Source of the DNA: Bacteroidales bacterium UBA1256
GTDB taxonomy: Bacteria; Bacteroidota; Bacteroidia; Bacteroidales; Paludibacteraceae
Direction of reading: 5' to 3'
NCBI GenBank assembly: GCA_002308195.1
Contig: DBVU01000088.1
Location: forward strand, 1 to 23,212
DNA length: 23,212 nucleotides
This document shows, in pieces, positions 14,406 to 21,977 of this stretch (position 1 is the stretch's first letter; each line of letters begins with the position of its first letter). The notes under the pieces are model-generated. The model was not told the origin of the DNA and ran no database searches. It worked only from the letters and a program-made list of their open reading frames with translations. Both the position numbers and the translations under genes were made by a program.

Positions 14406-15617
14406 ATGAATATAGTAGATCGTTTTCTCAAATATGTGTCGTTCCACACTACGAGCGACGAAAATACCAACATGACTCCATCTACTCCCGGTCAAATGGA
14501 GTTTGCTAAGTACTTGGCAGATGAGTTGAAACAAATCGGGTTAAAAGAAGTTTCGCTCGATTCCAACGGATATATTATGGCTACGTTACCTGCCACGTGT
14601 GAAGGAAAACCGACCATCGGTTTTATCGCACACATGGACACCGCGCCTGATGCTAGCGGAAAGAATATCAAGCCGCGTATCGTAAAAGCATATGATGGCA
14701 AAGATATCGTTCTGAACGAAGCGGAGAACATCGTGCTCGAAACTGCCAAATATCCGGAAATACTGAACTACAAAGGTCAAGATATCATCGTTACCAACGG
14801 AAAAACACTGCTTGGTGCGGATGATAAAGCCGGTATTGCGGAGATTGTTACCGCAATGGAATATCTGGCGCAACATCCTGAGATTCAGCATGGTAAAATT
14901 CGCGTCGGCTTTACGCCGGACGAAGAGATCGGACAGGGAGCAGACCATTTTGACGTGAAAGCCTTTGGCTGCGATTGGGCATATACCATGGATGGTGGAG
15001 CTATCGGAGAATTGGAATTTGAGAATTTCAATGCTGCCGCATGCAAGATACATGTCCATGGAGTAAATGTTCATCCGGGTAGCGCATACCACAAAATGCA
15101 AAACTCGATGCGTATCGCCTATCAACTCGCAGTTATGTTGCCGCGTTGGGAAACTCCCGAGCATACGCAAGACTACGAAGGTTTCTACCATCTGATTGGC
15201 ATGAACGGTACTGTAGAAGAAACTACGCTTAGTTACATTATCCGCGATCATGATCGTGCGCGTTTCGAGAGCCGCAAACGCGAATTAGAGCATCTGGTTC
15301 GTAAGGTAAATCGTGAGTATGGTGAAGGAACGGCCGAGATTGAGATGCGCGATCAGTATTACAATATGCGCGAGAAAATCGAACCGGTAATGCATATCAT
15401 CGATTTAGCAGAAGAAGCTATGAAGGCGGTTGGGGTTACGCCAAAAGTAAAACCTATTCGTGGGGGAACTGATGGCGCACGACTATCGTTCGAAGGTCTG
15501 CCATGCCCAAACATCTTTGCGGGAGGTGAGAATTTCCACAGCAGATACGAATATTTGCCGATTCCATCGTTGGAAAAAGCTAGTGAAGTAATTCTTGAAA
15601 TCATTAAAAAAGCATAA
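14406..15617 (+). CDS. pepT: Peptidase T (tripeptide aminopeptidase)
   Basis: Di-zinc M20 aminopeptidase that removes the N-terminal residue of tripeptides in the cytoplasm. The 403-residue length matches PepT. Visible metal and catalytic residues are His76 and Asp78 (IAHMDTAPD), the bridging Asp at 139/140 (GADDKAG), Glu173-Glu174 (TPDEEIGQG), Asp196 (TMDGG) and the C-terminal His of ENFHSRYEY near 378. [16 protein letters not shown] marks the dimerisation domain. The start at 14406 gives [19 protein letters not shown], the usual PepT beginning; the ATG at 14385 lies inside the lipoprotein gene. The gene is one base downstream of that gene and 2 bases upstream of gcvT. A PepT-GcvT neighbourhood is, as I recall, common in Bacteroidales. 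Confidence 0.95.
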   Translation: MNIVDRFLKYVSFHTTSDENTNMTPSTPGQMEFAKYLADELKQIGLKEVSLDSNGYIMATLPATCEGKPTIGFIAHMDTAPDASGKNIKPRIVKAYDGKDIVLNEAENIVLETAKYPEILNYKGQDIIVTNGKTLLGADDKAGIAEIVTAMEYLAQHPEIQHGKIRVGFTPDEEIGQGADHFDVKAFGCDWAYTMDGGAIGELEFENFNAAACKIHVHGVNVHPGSAYHKMQNSMRIAYQLAVMLPRWETPEHTQDYEGFYHLIGMNGTVEETTLSYIIRDHDRARFESRKRELEHLVRKVNREYGEGTAEIEMRDQYYNMREKIEPVMHIIDLAEEAMKAVGVTPKVKPIRGGTDGARLSFEGLPCPNIFAGGENFHSRYEYLPIPSLEKASEVILEIIKKA

Positions 15618-15619
15618 TT

Positions 15620-16705
15620 ATGTTAAAGACAACTCCTTTTACAGACATTCACATTGCCCTTGGCGCTAAGATGGCCGAGTTCGCAGGTTTCAATATGCCT
15701 ATTCAGTACCCTACCGGTATCAATCAAGAACATATCATCGTTCGCGAAGGTGTCGGAGTATTCGACGTGAGCCACATGGGCGAATTTTGGGTAAAAGGCG
15801 AAAAAGCGCTTGATTTTCTGCAGTATATTACGACAAACGATTTAAGTGTCATTGCGGCAGGAAAATGTCAATACACCTGTATGCCGAATGGAAAAGGCGG
15901 CATTGTAGACGACCTAATCATATACAAATATTCAACCACAAAATACCTGATGGTAGTTAATGCCGGCAACATTGACAAAGACTGGGCATGGGTAAACAAA
16001 ATCAAAGATTCGAAACCAGAATTCGCCGAAGTTAGTCTGGAGAACGCAAGCAATCGTTATGGCCAATTAGCTGTGCAAGGTCCTAAAGCGACTGAACTGC
16101 TGCAATTGTTAACGGACGCAGATCTGAAATCGATTGACTACTACGCTTTCCGCGAGTGGAGTTTTGCAGGTGTACCGGGTGTTATTCTGTCTAACACCGG
16201 TTATACCGGTGCAGGAGGATTCGAGCTCTATTTCCCCGCAGAAAACGGCAAGCAAATCTGGGATGCGCTATTCGAAGTAGGCAAACCATTTGGATTGGCT
16301 CCGATTGGCCTAGGCGCTCGCGACAGTTTGCGTCTGGAGAAATGGTATTGCCTCTATGGTCACGATATCGACGATACCACATCACCATTGGAAGCAGGCC
16401 TGGGTTGGATCACCAAATTAGATGCAAAAGACTTTATCGATCGCGATTTCTTGCGCAAACAGAAAGCAGAAGGCGTACAACGCAAATTGGTACACTTCGA
16501 ATGTCAAGAGCGAGCTATTCCACGTAATGGATATGAGATATGCGACGAAGCGGGCAATGTAATCGGTAATGTTACTTCTGGTATCATGTTACCAACCACC
16601 AAAGTAGGAATTGGTATGGGTTATGTCAAGACTGCTTTTGCCAAGAAGGATTCTATCATTTATATCCGCATCCGTGAGAAACTCATACCGGCTAAGATTG
16701 TTTAA
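15620..16705 (+). CDS. gcvT: Glycine cleavage system T protein (aminomethyltransferase)
   Basis: Tetrahydrofolate-dependent aminomethyltransferase that releases ammonia and passes the one-carbon unit from lipoyl-GcvH to folate. The 361-residue product has the standard start ([20 protein letters not shown]), FDVSHMGE near 50, [11 protein letters not shown] with the catalytic Asp near 95, the folate-site motif [12 protein letters not shown] near 195, and [11 protein letters not shown] near 233. The C-terminal barrel is complete ([18 protein letters not shown]). gcvH and gcvP are not in the window, so the rest of the system must be elsewhere. It lies 2 bases after pepT. Its TAA stop is embedded in the Shine-Dalgarno sequence of the next gene. 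Confidence 0.95.
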   Translation: MLKTTPFTDIHIALGAKMAEFAGFNMPIQYPTGINQEHIIVREGVGVFDVSHMGEFWVKGEKALDFLQYITTNDLSVIAAGKCQYTCMPNGKGGIVDDLIIYKYSTTKYLMVVNAGNIDKDWAWVNKIKDSKPEFAEVSLENASNRYGQLAVQGPKATELLQLLTDADLKSIDYYAFREWSFAGVPGVILSNTGYTGAGGFELYFPAENGKQIWDALFEVGKPFGLAPIGLGARDSLRLEKWYCLYGHDIDDTTSPLEAGLGWITKLDAKDFIDRDFLRKQKAEGVQRKLVHFECQERAIPRNGYEICDEAGNVIGNVTSGIMLPTTKVGIGMGYVKTAFAKKDSIIYIRIREKLIPAKIV

Positions 16706-16710
16706 GGAGG
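16704..16710 (+). promoter_or_regulatory. Perfect Shine-Dalgarno sequence of the patatin gene
   Basis: AAGGAGG ends 4 bases before the ATG at 16715 and overlaps the gcvT TAA stop. A full anti-SD match is rare in Bacteroidetes, and most neighbours in this window have none. Confidence 0.75.
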
Positions 16711-16714
16711 AGAG

Positions 16715-17644
16715 ATGTCAAAGCGTGTTGCATTAGTCCTAGGTTCTGGAGGTGCGCGCGGTTTAGCGCACATTGGTGCAATTGAAGAACTGGAAGCGCG
16801 TGGTTATACTATCAGCAGTATAGCCGGGTGTTCGATGGGTTCTATCATTGCCGGCATGTATGCTGCCGGGCAACTGCATAAAGCCAAAGAATGGTTTTTG
16901 CAAGTAGATAAACAGCTGATCCTTAGAATGATAGACATCAACCTACTAAGTAGCAACTCGTTGGTTAAAGGAAGGCGCATCATTGAGGAACTTGAAAAAA
17001 TTGTACCGGATAGACCTATTGAGCAACTGAATATTCCCTGCACTATCGTTGCTTCAGATTTGATTAGCACCGAGGAAGTTGTTTTCCGCGAGGGAAGTTT
17101 GTTTGAAGCAGTACGGGCATCTATCAGTATTCCTCTGTTTTTCCAACCGGTACAAATAGGCAAACGACTATTGGTGGATGGTGGTATATTAAACCCGCTT
17201 CCATTACATCTGGTTGAACGAACAGAAGGCGATATTCTGGTGGCAATGGATATCAGCGGAAAAGACAGTTTGGAAGTGGCGCCACAACCAGAACCGATAG
17301 ACGTAGAAGGACGATTGGCCGAACTGACCACACGAGGAATTCCTGTACCGAAGGCATTGGAGAACCAACTGAGACAATTAGGCAAACGTGTGGATAAGGT
17401 GCGTATAGAGCGAGCCAACAATTTGGGTAGAACAGTTAGTTTTGCTGGGATGGTAGATCGTATGTCAGATATGCAAATCCAGCAAAATACCCTAATGGCA
17501 CTACGTCTCACGCCACCTGATGTACATGCCGTCATGCCTCAATATGCCTTCCCTACTTTTGCTTTCGATAAAGCTGAAGAAATTATTGAACAAGGACGAC
17601 TATTGATGCGTGAGGCACTGGATAATTATGAACAAACGCATTAG
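16715..17644 (+). CDS. Patatin-like phospholipase (RssA/YchK-type)
   Basis: Serine acyl hydrolase of the patatin fold. The 309-residue product has the oxyanion motif GSGGARG (residues 10-16), the nucleophile Ser40 in GCSMGS, and the catalytic Asp155 in the DGG motif (LLVDGGILNPLP), so the Ser-Asp dyad is complete. No signal peptide or membrane segment is visible, suggesting a cytoplasmic or membrane-associated enzyme like RssA rather than the secreted patatins that carry an outer-membrane barrel. The substrate is unknown; phospholipids or lysophospholipids are plausible. The gene has an exceptionally good Shine-Dalgarno sequence. Its last 17 bases overlap the start of the TonB-dependent receptor gene, so the two are probably translationally coupled. 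Confidence 0.9.
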   Translation: MSKRVALVLGSGGARGLAHIGAIEELEARGYTISSIAGCSMGSIIAGMYAAGQLHKAKEWFLQVDKQLILRMIDINLLSSNSLVKGRRIIEELEKIVPDRPIEQLNIPCTIVASDLISTEEVVFREGSLFEAVRASISIPLFFQPVQIGKRLLVDGGILNPLPLHLVERTEGDILVAMDISGKDSLEVAPQPEPIDVEGRLAELTTRGIPVPKALENQLRQLGKRVDKVRIERANNLGRTVSFAGMVDRMSDMQIQQNTLMALRLTPPDVHAVMPQYAFPTFAFDKAEEIIEQGRLLMREALDNYEQTH

Positions 17645-19505
17645 TTCGTTCGTTTTGGCTTCGATGGTAGCCATTGGCATACATGGTACGGAAACCGTTA
17701 CCGCAGATGATTTTCGACTGGAGGAAGTAGAAGTCACTGCGCACAAAGCACAGATCCAGTCCGAGTCTTTTCGGTTGGTAGCCAAACTCACTCACGAAGA
17801 GATAGAGGCCTTACCTGTACAAAACGTAGCAGATATATTAGCCTATTTGCCCGGTTTGGATATCCGTAGCCGCGGTGTGAGTTACGCACAAACTGATTTA
17901 AGCATGCATGGCGGCACATTCGACCAAGTATTAATTCTGCTGAATGGCATTAGCCTGCAAGATGCGCAAACGGGTCATTACGCACTCAATCTACCCATTT
18001 CGGCCGCATTGATCGAGAGAATTGAGGTTCTACAAGGCACTGCCGCCAATCTCACAGGAGCATTTTCCGGGGCTGTAAATATCGTTACACGCGATGAGAC
18101 GGAAGACCATTATCATCTGCAATTGTATACGGGTATGCACAATTACGTGGCACCTATGTTTGCTGCATCTTGGGCCAGAGGAGACGTGCATGTAAACACT
18201 TCGATCGATTATGCTCGTTCTGATGGTTACACAGCGCCCAAAGCCAACGACAAAGAGCAGACTGCGATGCATAATAGCGATTTCCGCGTAGCTAATATGT
18301 TTGTTCAAACACGATGGAAAGGGCTAGATTTCCAGATGGGAGCGCAATACAAAGATGCAGGACTAGGGATGGCGTATGGATTTGGCAGTCAGGACCAGTT
18401 TGATGCCACACGCACAATATTCGCCTTTATGAGTTACAATGGTCGCATCAAAGATGCGTGGAGCATTAGCGCTATGGGGGCATATCGTGGTCAATACGAT
18501 CGTTATGAATGGCATCGAGGGAATCCGTTGAATCGTCACTGGACTCACAATGCCCAAGTAGGATTACACATCCATTACGCCTCCGCAATAGGTCGTACCA
18601 CGTTAGGTGCCGAATGTCGCAACGAGTATATACGGTCCAGTTCCATGGGAGAACATAACCGTGTGCAAGCTACTATATCTGCTGAGCAGCAATTCGTTTG
18701 GCGCGATTTATCAGCATCATTAGGTATCGCGGGCCACTACAACACACAATTTGGTTGGAATGCTTCCGGTTCCGCCACTATGGGATATGCCTTTATGCGA
18801 AGTGGTTCTGTCTATCTCACGGCAGGTCGTTCGCTACGCATGCCTACCTTCACAGACTTGTATTATAATGCAGGAAATCAGTTAGGAAACGATAGTCTGG
18901 AGGCCGAAAAAGCATGGACTCTTTCGGTGGGGGCACAATATACGTGGCAATGGGCGAAAGCCGGACGCTTACACATAGCGGGCAATGCCTTTTATAGATG
19001 GGGACAAGATATCATAGACTGGGTCTACGTGCCAACGGATGCTATTAGGCCCTTCCATGCTCAGAATCAGCAACAAGTGGATGCTATGGGAGTAGAAATA
19101 GAGATTGATTATCACTATAACAACTGGCTGCGTCAGGTACGAGCACAATACGCCTATACTCATTTGTCGTTGGATTTAAACGAAGCACAAAGCCGCTATT
19201 TGGATTACTTGCGGCATAAAGTGGTAGTTGGCATTGATCATGGCATCTACGTATGGAACAATGGTATGTTGGGCGCGTGTTGGACATTACGCTACCAAGA
19301 CCGTTTAGGGCAATACAACGATGCTGAAGGCATTGCTAAAAATTACTCGCCTACTCTGTTGTTAGACGGCAGCATCTACGCTGAATGGTCGCATATGCGT
19401 ATTGCCGTCGAATGCAAGAACATGACCAACCGCCATTATTACGATTACGGAGGTATACTGATGCCTGGCAGTTGGGCGACCGTGAATATAAAAGCTACAC
19501 TATAG
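17628..19505 (+). CDS. TonB-dependent outer-membrane receptor
   Basis: Outer-membrane gated importer driven by TonB. The 625-residue product has a signal peptide (residues 1 to about 20-26), a TonB-box-like LEEVEVTA (31-38), a plug domain (about 50-155, with LPVQNVADILAYLPGLD and GTFDQVLILLNGIS) and a barrel of about 470 residues rich in alternating aromatic strands. There is no N-terminal CarboxypepD-like domain and no SusD partner, so it resembles BtuB- or CirA-type receptors rather than SusC. The ligand cannot be read. I see no cobalamin riboswitch upstream, but internal operon position makes that uninformative. I chose the ATG at 17628 because it begins the signal peptide; 17610 would add six polar residues. 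It lies between the patatin-like gene (overlap) and tetR (5-base gap). Confidence 0.88.
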   Translation: MNKRISSFVLASMVAIGIHGTETVTADDFRLEEVEVTAHKAQIQSESFRLVAKLTHEEIEALPVQNVADILAYLPGLDIRSRGVSYAQTDLSMHGGTFDQVLILLNGISLQDAQTGHYALNLPISAALIERIEVLQGTAANLTGAFSGAVNIVTRDETEDHYHLQLYTGMHNYVAPMFAASWARGDVHVNTSIDYARSDGYTAPKANDKEQTAMHNSDFRVANMFVQTRWKGLDFQMGAQYKDAGLGMAYGFGSQDQFDATRTIFAFMSYNGRIKDAWSISAMGAYRGQYDRYEWHRGNPLNRHWTHNAQVGLHIHYASAIGRTTLGAECRNEYIRSSSMGEHNRVQATISAEQQFVWRDLSASLGIAGHYNTQFGWNASGSATMGYAFMRSGSVYLTAGRSLRMPTFTDLYYNAGNQLGNDSLEAEKAWTLSVGAQYTWQWAKAGRLHIAGNAFYRWGQDIIDWVYVPTDAIRPFHAQNQQQVDAMGVEIEIDYHYNNWLRQVRAQYAYTHLSLDLNEAQSRYLDYLRHKVVVGIDHGIYVWNNGMLGACWTLRYQDRLGQYNDAEGIAKNYSPTLLLDGSIYAEWSHMRIAVECKNMTNRHYYDYGGILMPGSWATVNIKATL

Positions 19506-19510
19506 TTAGA

Positions 19511-20101
19511 ATGAAAAATCGACGTGAATATATTATCCGCAAAGCGATGGAACTCTATGCGCTAGAAGGATACCAAAATGTCAGCATCACCGATTTGCAG
19601 AATGAACTAGATATCGGCCGCGGGACACTCTATTACTACTTTAAGGATCAGGACGAGTTGTTCCAAACTTGTATGGAACAGTATTTTTTGGAACCCAAAC
19701 AGCGTGCCCTCAATAGTGTTAGCGATGATGTCTTGATGGAGGGGATGATTAATGCCATGATGCAGTATCTTGGGAGTCTTGAGCATGAGTTGATGACTTT
19801 TACCAATCGTAGTGTGAACACCAGTAATGTAAACAACCTCATGTTCACCGCCTATAGTCGTTTCCCTAGTTTACACCGCAAGGCACAACGCTTAGCATTG
19901 AAGGAAGTCGAACTATGGCGCAAAGCCATCTACAATAGCCAACGAGCAGGATTGGTTCGCCACGGTATTGATGTAGACCTGATTGCCCTAATGTTAGCAC
20001 ACGTCAAAGATAGTTACGACAATGGCTTGGGACGCACACAGATGGACTTCTCGTTACTTGAGAAATCCTACTATGCGATGTACAATTTATTAAAAATTTG
20101 A
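19511..20101 (+). CDS. TetR/AcrR family transcriptional regulator
   Basis: Ligand-responsive dimeric DNA-binding protein, 196 residues. The N-terminal helix-turn-helix is typical: ITDLQNELDIGRGTLYYYFKDQDELF (residues 26-51, split here as ITDLQNELDI and GRGTLYYYF). The C-terminal ligand and dimer domain is helical and not recognisable to a ligand class. The ATG at 19511 is chosen because it starts the first helix MKNRREYIIRKAMELY; the longer in-frame start at 19385 lies within the receptor gene. It ends only 12 bases before a 10-bp inverted repeat in front of the first acyl-CoA synthetase gene, which makes control of fatty acid activation and perhaps its own operon plausible. This is inference from position. 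Confidence 0.88.
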   Translation: MKNRREYIIRKAMELYALEGYQNVSITDLQNELDIGRGTLYYYFKDQDELFQTCMEQYFLEPKQRALNSVSDDVLMEGMINAMMQYLGSLEHELMTFTNRSVNTSNVNNLMFTAYSRFPSLHRKAQRLALKEVELWRKAIYNSQRAGLVRHGIDVDLIALMLAHVKDSYDNGLGRTQMDFSLLEKSYYAMYNLLKI

Positions 20102-20112
20102 ATAAAAGTTCA

Positions 20113-20136
20113 GTTTTCGAACGGAGGTTCAAAAAC
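20113..20136. promoter_or_regulatory. Candidate TetR operator in front of the first acyl-CoA synthetase gene
   Basis: GTTTTCGAAC-GGAG-GTTCAAAAAC: two 10-base arms with 9 of 10 complementary positions and a 4-base spacer. It occupies the place where the -33 box should be, 7 bases upstream of the -7 element. The regulator gene ends immediately upstream. No experimental support exists. Confidence 0.55.
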
Positions 20137-20143
20137 AAAGTAT

Positions 20144-20151
20144 TACCTTTG
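20144..20151 (+). promoter_or_regulatory. -7 element of the first acyl-CoA synthetase promoter
   Basis: TACCTTTG followed by CACCG matches the Bacteroidetes TAnnTTTG element. No TTTG is found 19-21 bases upstream; that position falls in the inverted repeat at 20113-20136. A weak -33 box suggests dependence on, or blockade by, a regulator. The predicted leader is about 15 bases. Confidence 0.6.
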
Positions 20152-20171
20152 CACCGAAAATTTAAAAAAAC

Positions 20172-21821
20172 ATGGCAACAAAACACTATTTATCCTATTT
20201 GCAGGAAACAATGCACTCGAGTTGGAATAGCCTGGCTATGACTGACATCGATGGTGAAAACAAATACACATATGCAGAATTGGCTTCTGCTATTGCAAAA
20301 TTACATATTACCTGGCAACAATTAGGAATCAAAAAAGGAGAAAAAATAGCTCTTTGTGGGCGCAATTGTGCAAACTGGGGACTACTTTTCCTCGCAGTAG
20401 AGACATACGGAGCAGTCGTAGTTAGTATTTTACCGGATTTTACAGCTGATGGTATTTATAGTCTGGTGGATCACTCTGAAGCAGTACTGCTCTATGTAGG
20501 TCCGAACGTAAAAAAGAAAATCGATGCCAGCCAGATGAAGGGGTTGAAAGCCACTATCTTCATGGACGAGATGAGCATCGTCGAAGCAGACGAAAAGACT
20601 CGTAAGACATTTGAGAAAGTTGATGCAGCGTTCGCAAAGGTTTATCCTAATGGTGTACAACTTAGCGATGTCAACTACCCTACAGATAACTACGATGATT
20701 TGGCTGTACTGAATTATACTAGCGGTTCAACCGGCAACCCGAAAGGTGTGATGCTGACTCACCTGAACCTAAGTGGAAATGTCGAGTTTGCGCATTCGCG
20801 TATTCCACACAAACCAGGAGACAAAGTACTGTCGATGCTACCTATTGCACACATGTTCGGTTTGATGTTCGAGTTCCTCTATCAAGTTTGTGAGGGAGCT
20901 CAAGTCTATTTCCTGACGCAGGCTCCGACTCCAACTGTGCTGATGAAAGCATTTGCACAAGTCAAACCATTTATGATCTTGACAGTGCCACTCGTAGTAG
21001 AAAAGATTATCAAAAAAGGCGTACTGCCCAAGATTAGCACTCCAATGATGCGTGTCCTATGGAAAACTCCTGGATTGCGTCGAATTGTACGTAAAAAAGT
21101 AAAAGAAGGTCTGGACAAGATGTTTGGCGGCGAACTGCGTTATCTCATTATCGGTGGTGCTGCGCTGAATGGCGAAGTAGAACAAGTGCTGCATGATATT
21201 AAGTTCCAGTATTGTGTCGGCTATGGTATGACCGAGTGCGGGCCACTGATTAGTTACGAAGACTGGTGGGAGTATGCGTTCCATAGCTGTGGTAAGCAAC
21301 TGCCACAATGCCACGTTCGTATCGATTCAGAGAAACCGACGGAGAAGGATGGAGAAATTCAGGTCAAAGGTATCAATGTGATGCGTGGATACTACAAAAA
21401 CGACGAGGCTACCAAGGCTGTCTTCACAGACGATGGATGGATGCGAACGGGCGATTTAGGAATCCTGGACAAAGATGGCAATATCTATATTCACGGCCGC
21501 TCGAAGAATATGATTCTTGGCCCTTCTGGTCAGAACATCTACCCGGAAGAATTGGAAGATAAACTCAACTCAATGCCTTGTGTAGTGGAGTCTATTGTCG
21601 TGGACCGCGATCATAAGTTGGTTGCACTCATCTTCCCTGATTCTTCGGCAGAAGGCAAGAAACTGTTAGGCAACAAGACACTAACAGAACAGATGGAAGA
21701 AAATCGTTTGGCAGTCAATAAGGACCTGCCTCAGTATAGTCAAATTAGCGCTGTGGAATTAGTGGCTCAGGAATTTGAAAAAACGCCTAAGCGCTCTATC
21801 AAACGTTACTTGTATAAGTAA
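20172..21821 (+). CDS. Long-chain fatty acid-CoA ligase (AMP-binding enzyme), first of a tandem pair
   Basis: ATP-dependent acyl-CoA synthetase that activates fatty acids through an acyl-adenylate. In 549 residues it has the P-loop-like motif NYTSGSTGNPKGVML (about 181-195), YGMTECGP near 350, GWMRTGDLG near 423 and GRSKNMILGPSGQNIYPEELED near 445-466 (split: GRSKNMILG, NIYPEELED). It ends in KTPKRSIKRYLYK, which carries the usual catalytic lysine. The family is the bacterial FadD/Faa-like group typical of Bacteroidetes; chain-length specificity cannot be read. It has its own promoter with a candidate operator, a strong terminator after it and a paralogue downstream. Confidence 0.92.
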   Translation: MATKHYLSYLQETMHSSWNSLAMTDIDGENKYTYAELASAIAKLHITWQQLGIKKGEKIALCGRNCANWGLLFLAVETYGAVVVSILPDFTADGIYSLVDHSEAVLLYVGPNVKKKIDASQMKGLKATIFMDEMSIVEADEKTRKTFEKVDAAFAKVYPNGVQLSDVNYPTDNYDDLAVLNYTSGSTGNPKGVMLTHLNLSGNVEFAHSRIPHKPGDKVLSMLPIAHMFGLMFEFLYQVCEGAQVYFLTQAPTPTVLMKAFAQVKPFMILTVPLVVEKIIKKGVLPKISTPMMRVLWKTPGLRRIVRKKVKEGLDKMFGGELRYLIIGGAALNGEVEQVLHDIKFQYCVGYGMTECGPLISYEDWWEYAFHSCGKQLPQCHVRIDSEKPTEKDGEIQVKGINVMRGYYKNDEATKAVFTDDGWMRTGDLGILDKDGNIYIHGRSKNMILGPSGQNIYPEELEDKLNSMPCVVESIVVDRDHKLVALIFPDSSAEGKKLLGNKTLTEQMEENRLAVNKDLPQYSQISAVELVAQEFEKTPKRSIKRYLYK

Positions 21822-21842
21822 CTAATAAGTGAGTAAGTTTGG

Positions 21843-21858
21843 GTATCCTTAGGGATAC
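21843..21858 (+). other. Small perfect hairpin just before the terminator
   Basis: GTATCC-TTAG-GGATAC: 6-bp perfect stem and 4-base loop, 4 bases upstream of the terminator stem and 21 bases after the stop of the first synthetase gene. It may protect the 3' end of the mRNA. Confidence 0.5.
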
Positions 21859-21862
21859 GAAG

Positions 21863-21897
21863 CAAGCGTGTAACCGTGAGGCTACGCGCTTGTTTTT
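21863..21897 (+). terminator. Intrinsic terminator after the first acyl-CoA synthetase gene
   Basis: The 10-bp stem CAAGCGTGTA / TACGCGCTTG (one T-G wobble) continues past an A-C mismatch into CC/GG. It is closed by the stable tetraloop GTGA and followed by TTTTTGTATTTT. Confidence 0.85.
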
Positions 21898-21916
21898 GTA
21901 TTTTATGCAAAAATAA

Positions 21917-21948
21917 TTTGCATGTATCGAAAAAAAATATTAATTTTG
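21917..21948 (+). promoter_or_regulatory. Bacteroidetes-type promoter of the second acyl-CoA synthetase gene
   Basis: TTTG (21917-21920), a 20-base spacer with eight A, then TAATTTTG (21941-21948). The entire -7 element is the left arm of an 8-bp inverted repeat, TAATTTTG-CGGC-CAAAATTA (21941-21960). The ATG follows at 21978. Confidence 0.8.
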
Positions 21949-21977
21949 CGGCCAAAATTAGAAATTAGAACGCTGTT

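Noticed and set aside
14586..15251. Minus-strand open frame (221 codons) within pepT
   Set aside because: It is the complement of a complete pepT with all catalytic residues. No promoter or recognisable motif supports it.
16804..17535. Minus-strand open frame (243 codons) within the patatin-like gene
   Set aside because: It is Ser/Arg-rich, antisense to an intact lipase, and has no start context.
17600..17650. Cobalamin riboswitch before the receptor gene
   Set aside because: The receptor gene overlaps the patatin-like gene, so there is no leader in which such an element could lie.
19385..19510. N-terminal extension of the TetR regulator from 19385
   Set aside because: It lies wholly inside the receptor gene in another frame. 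The helix-turn-helix protein starts naturally at 19511.
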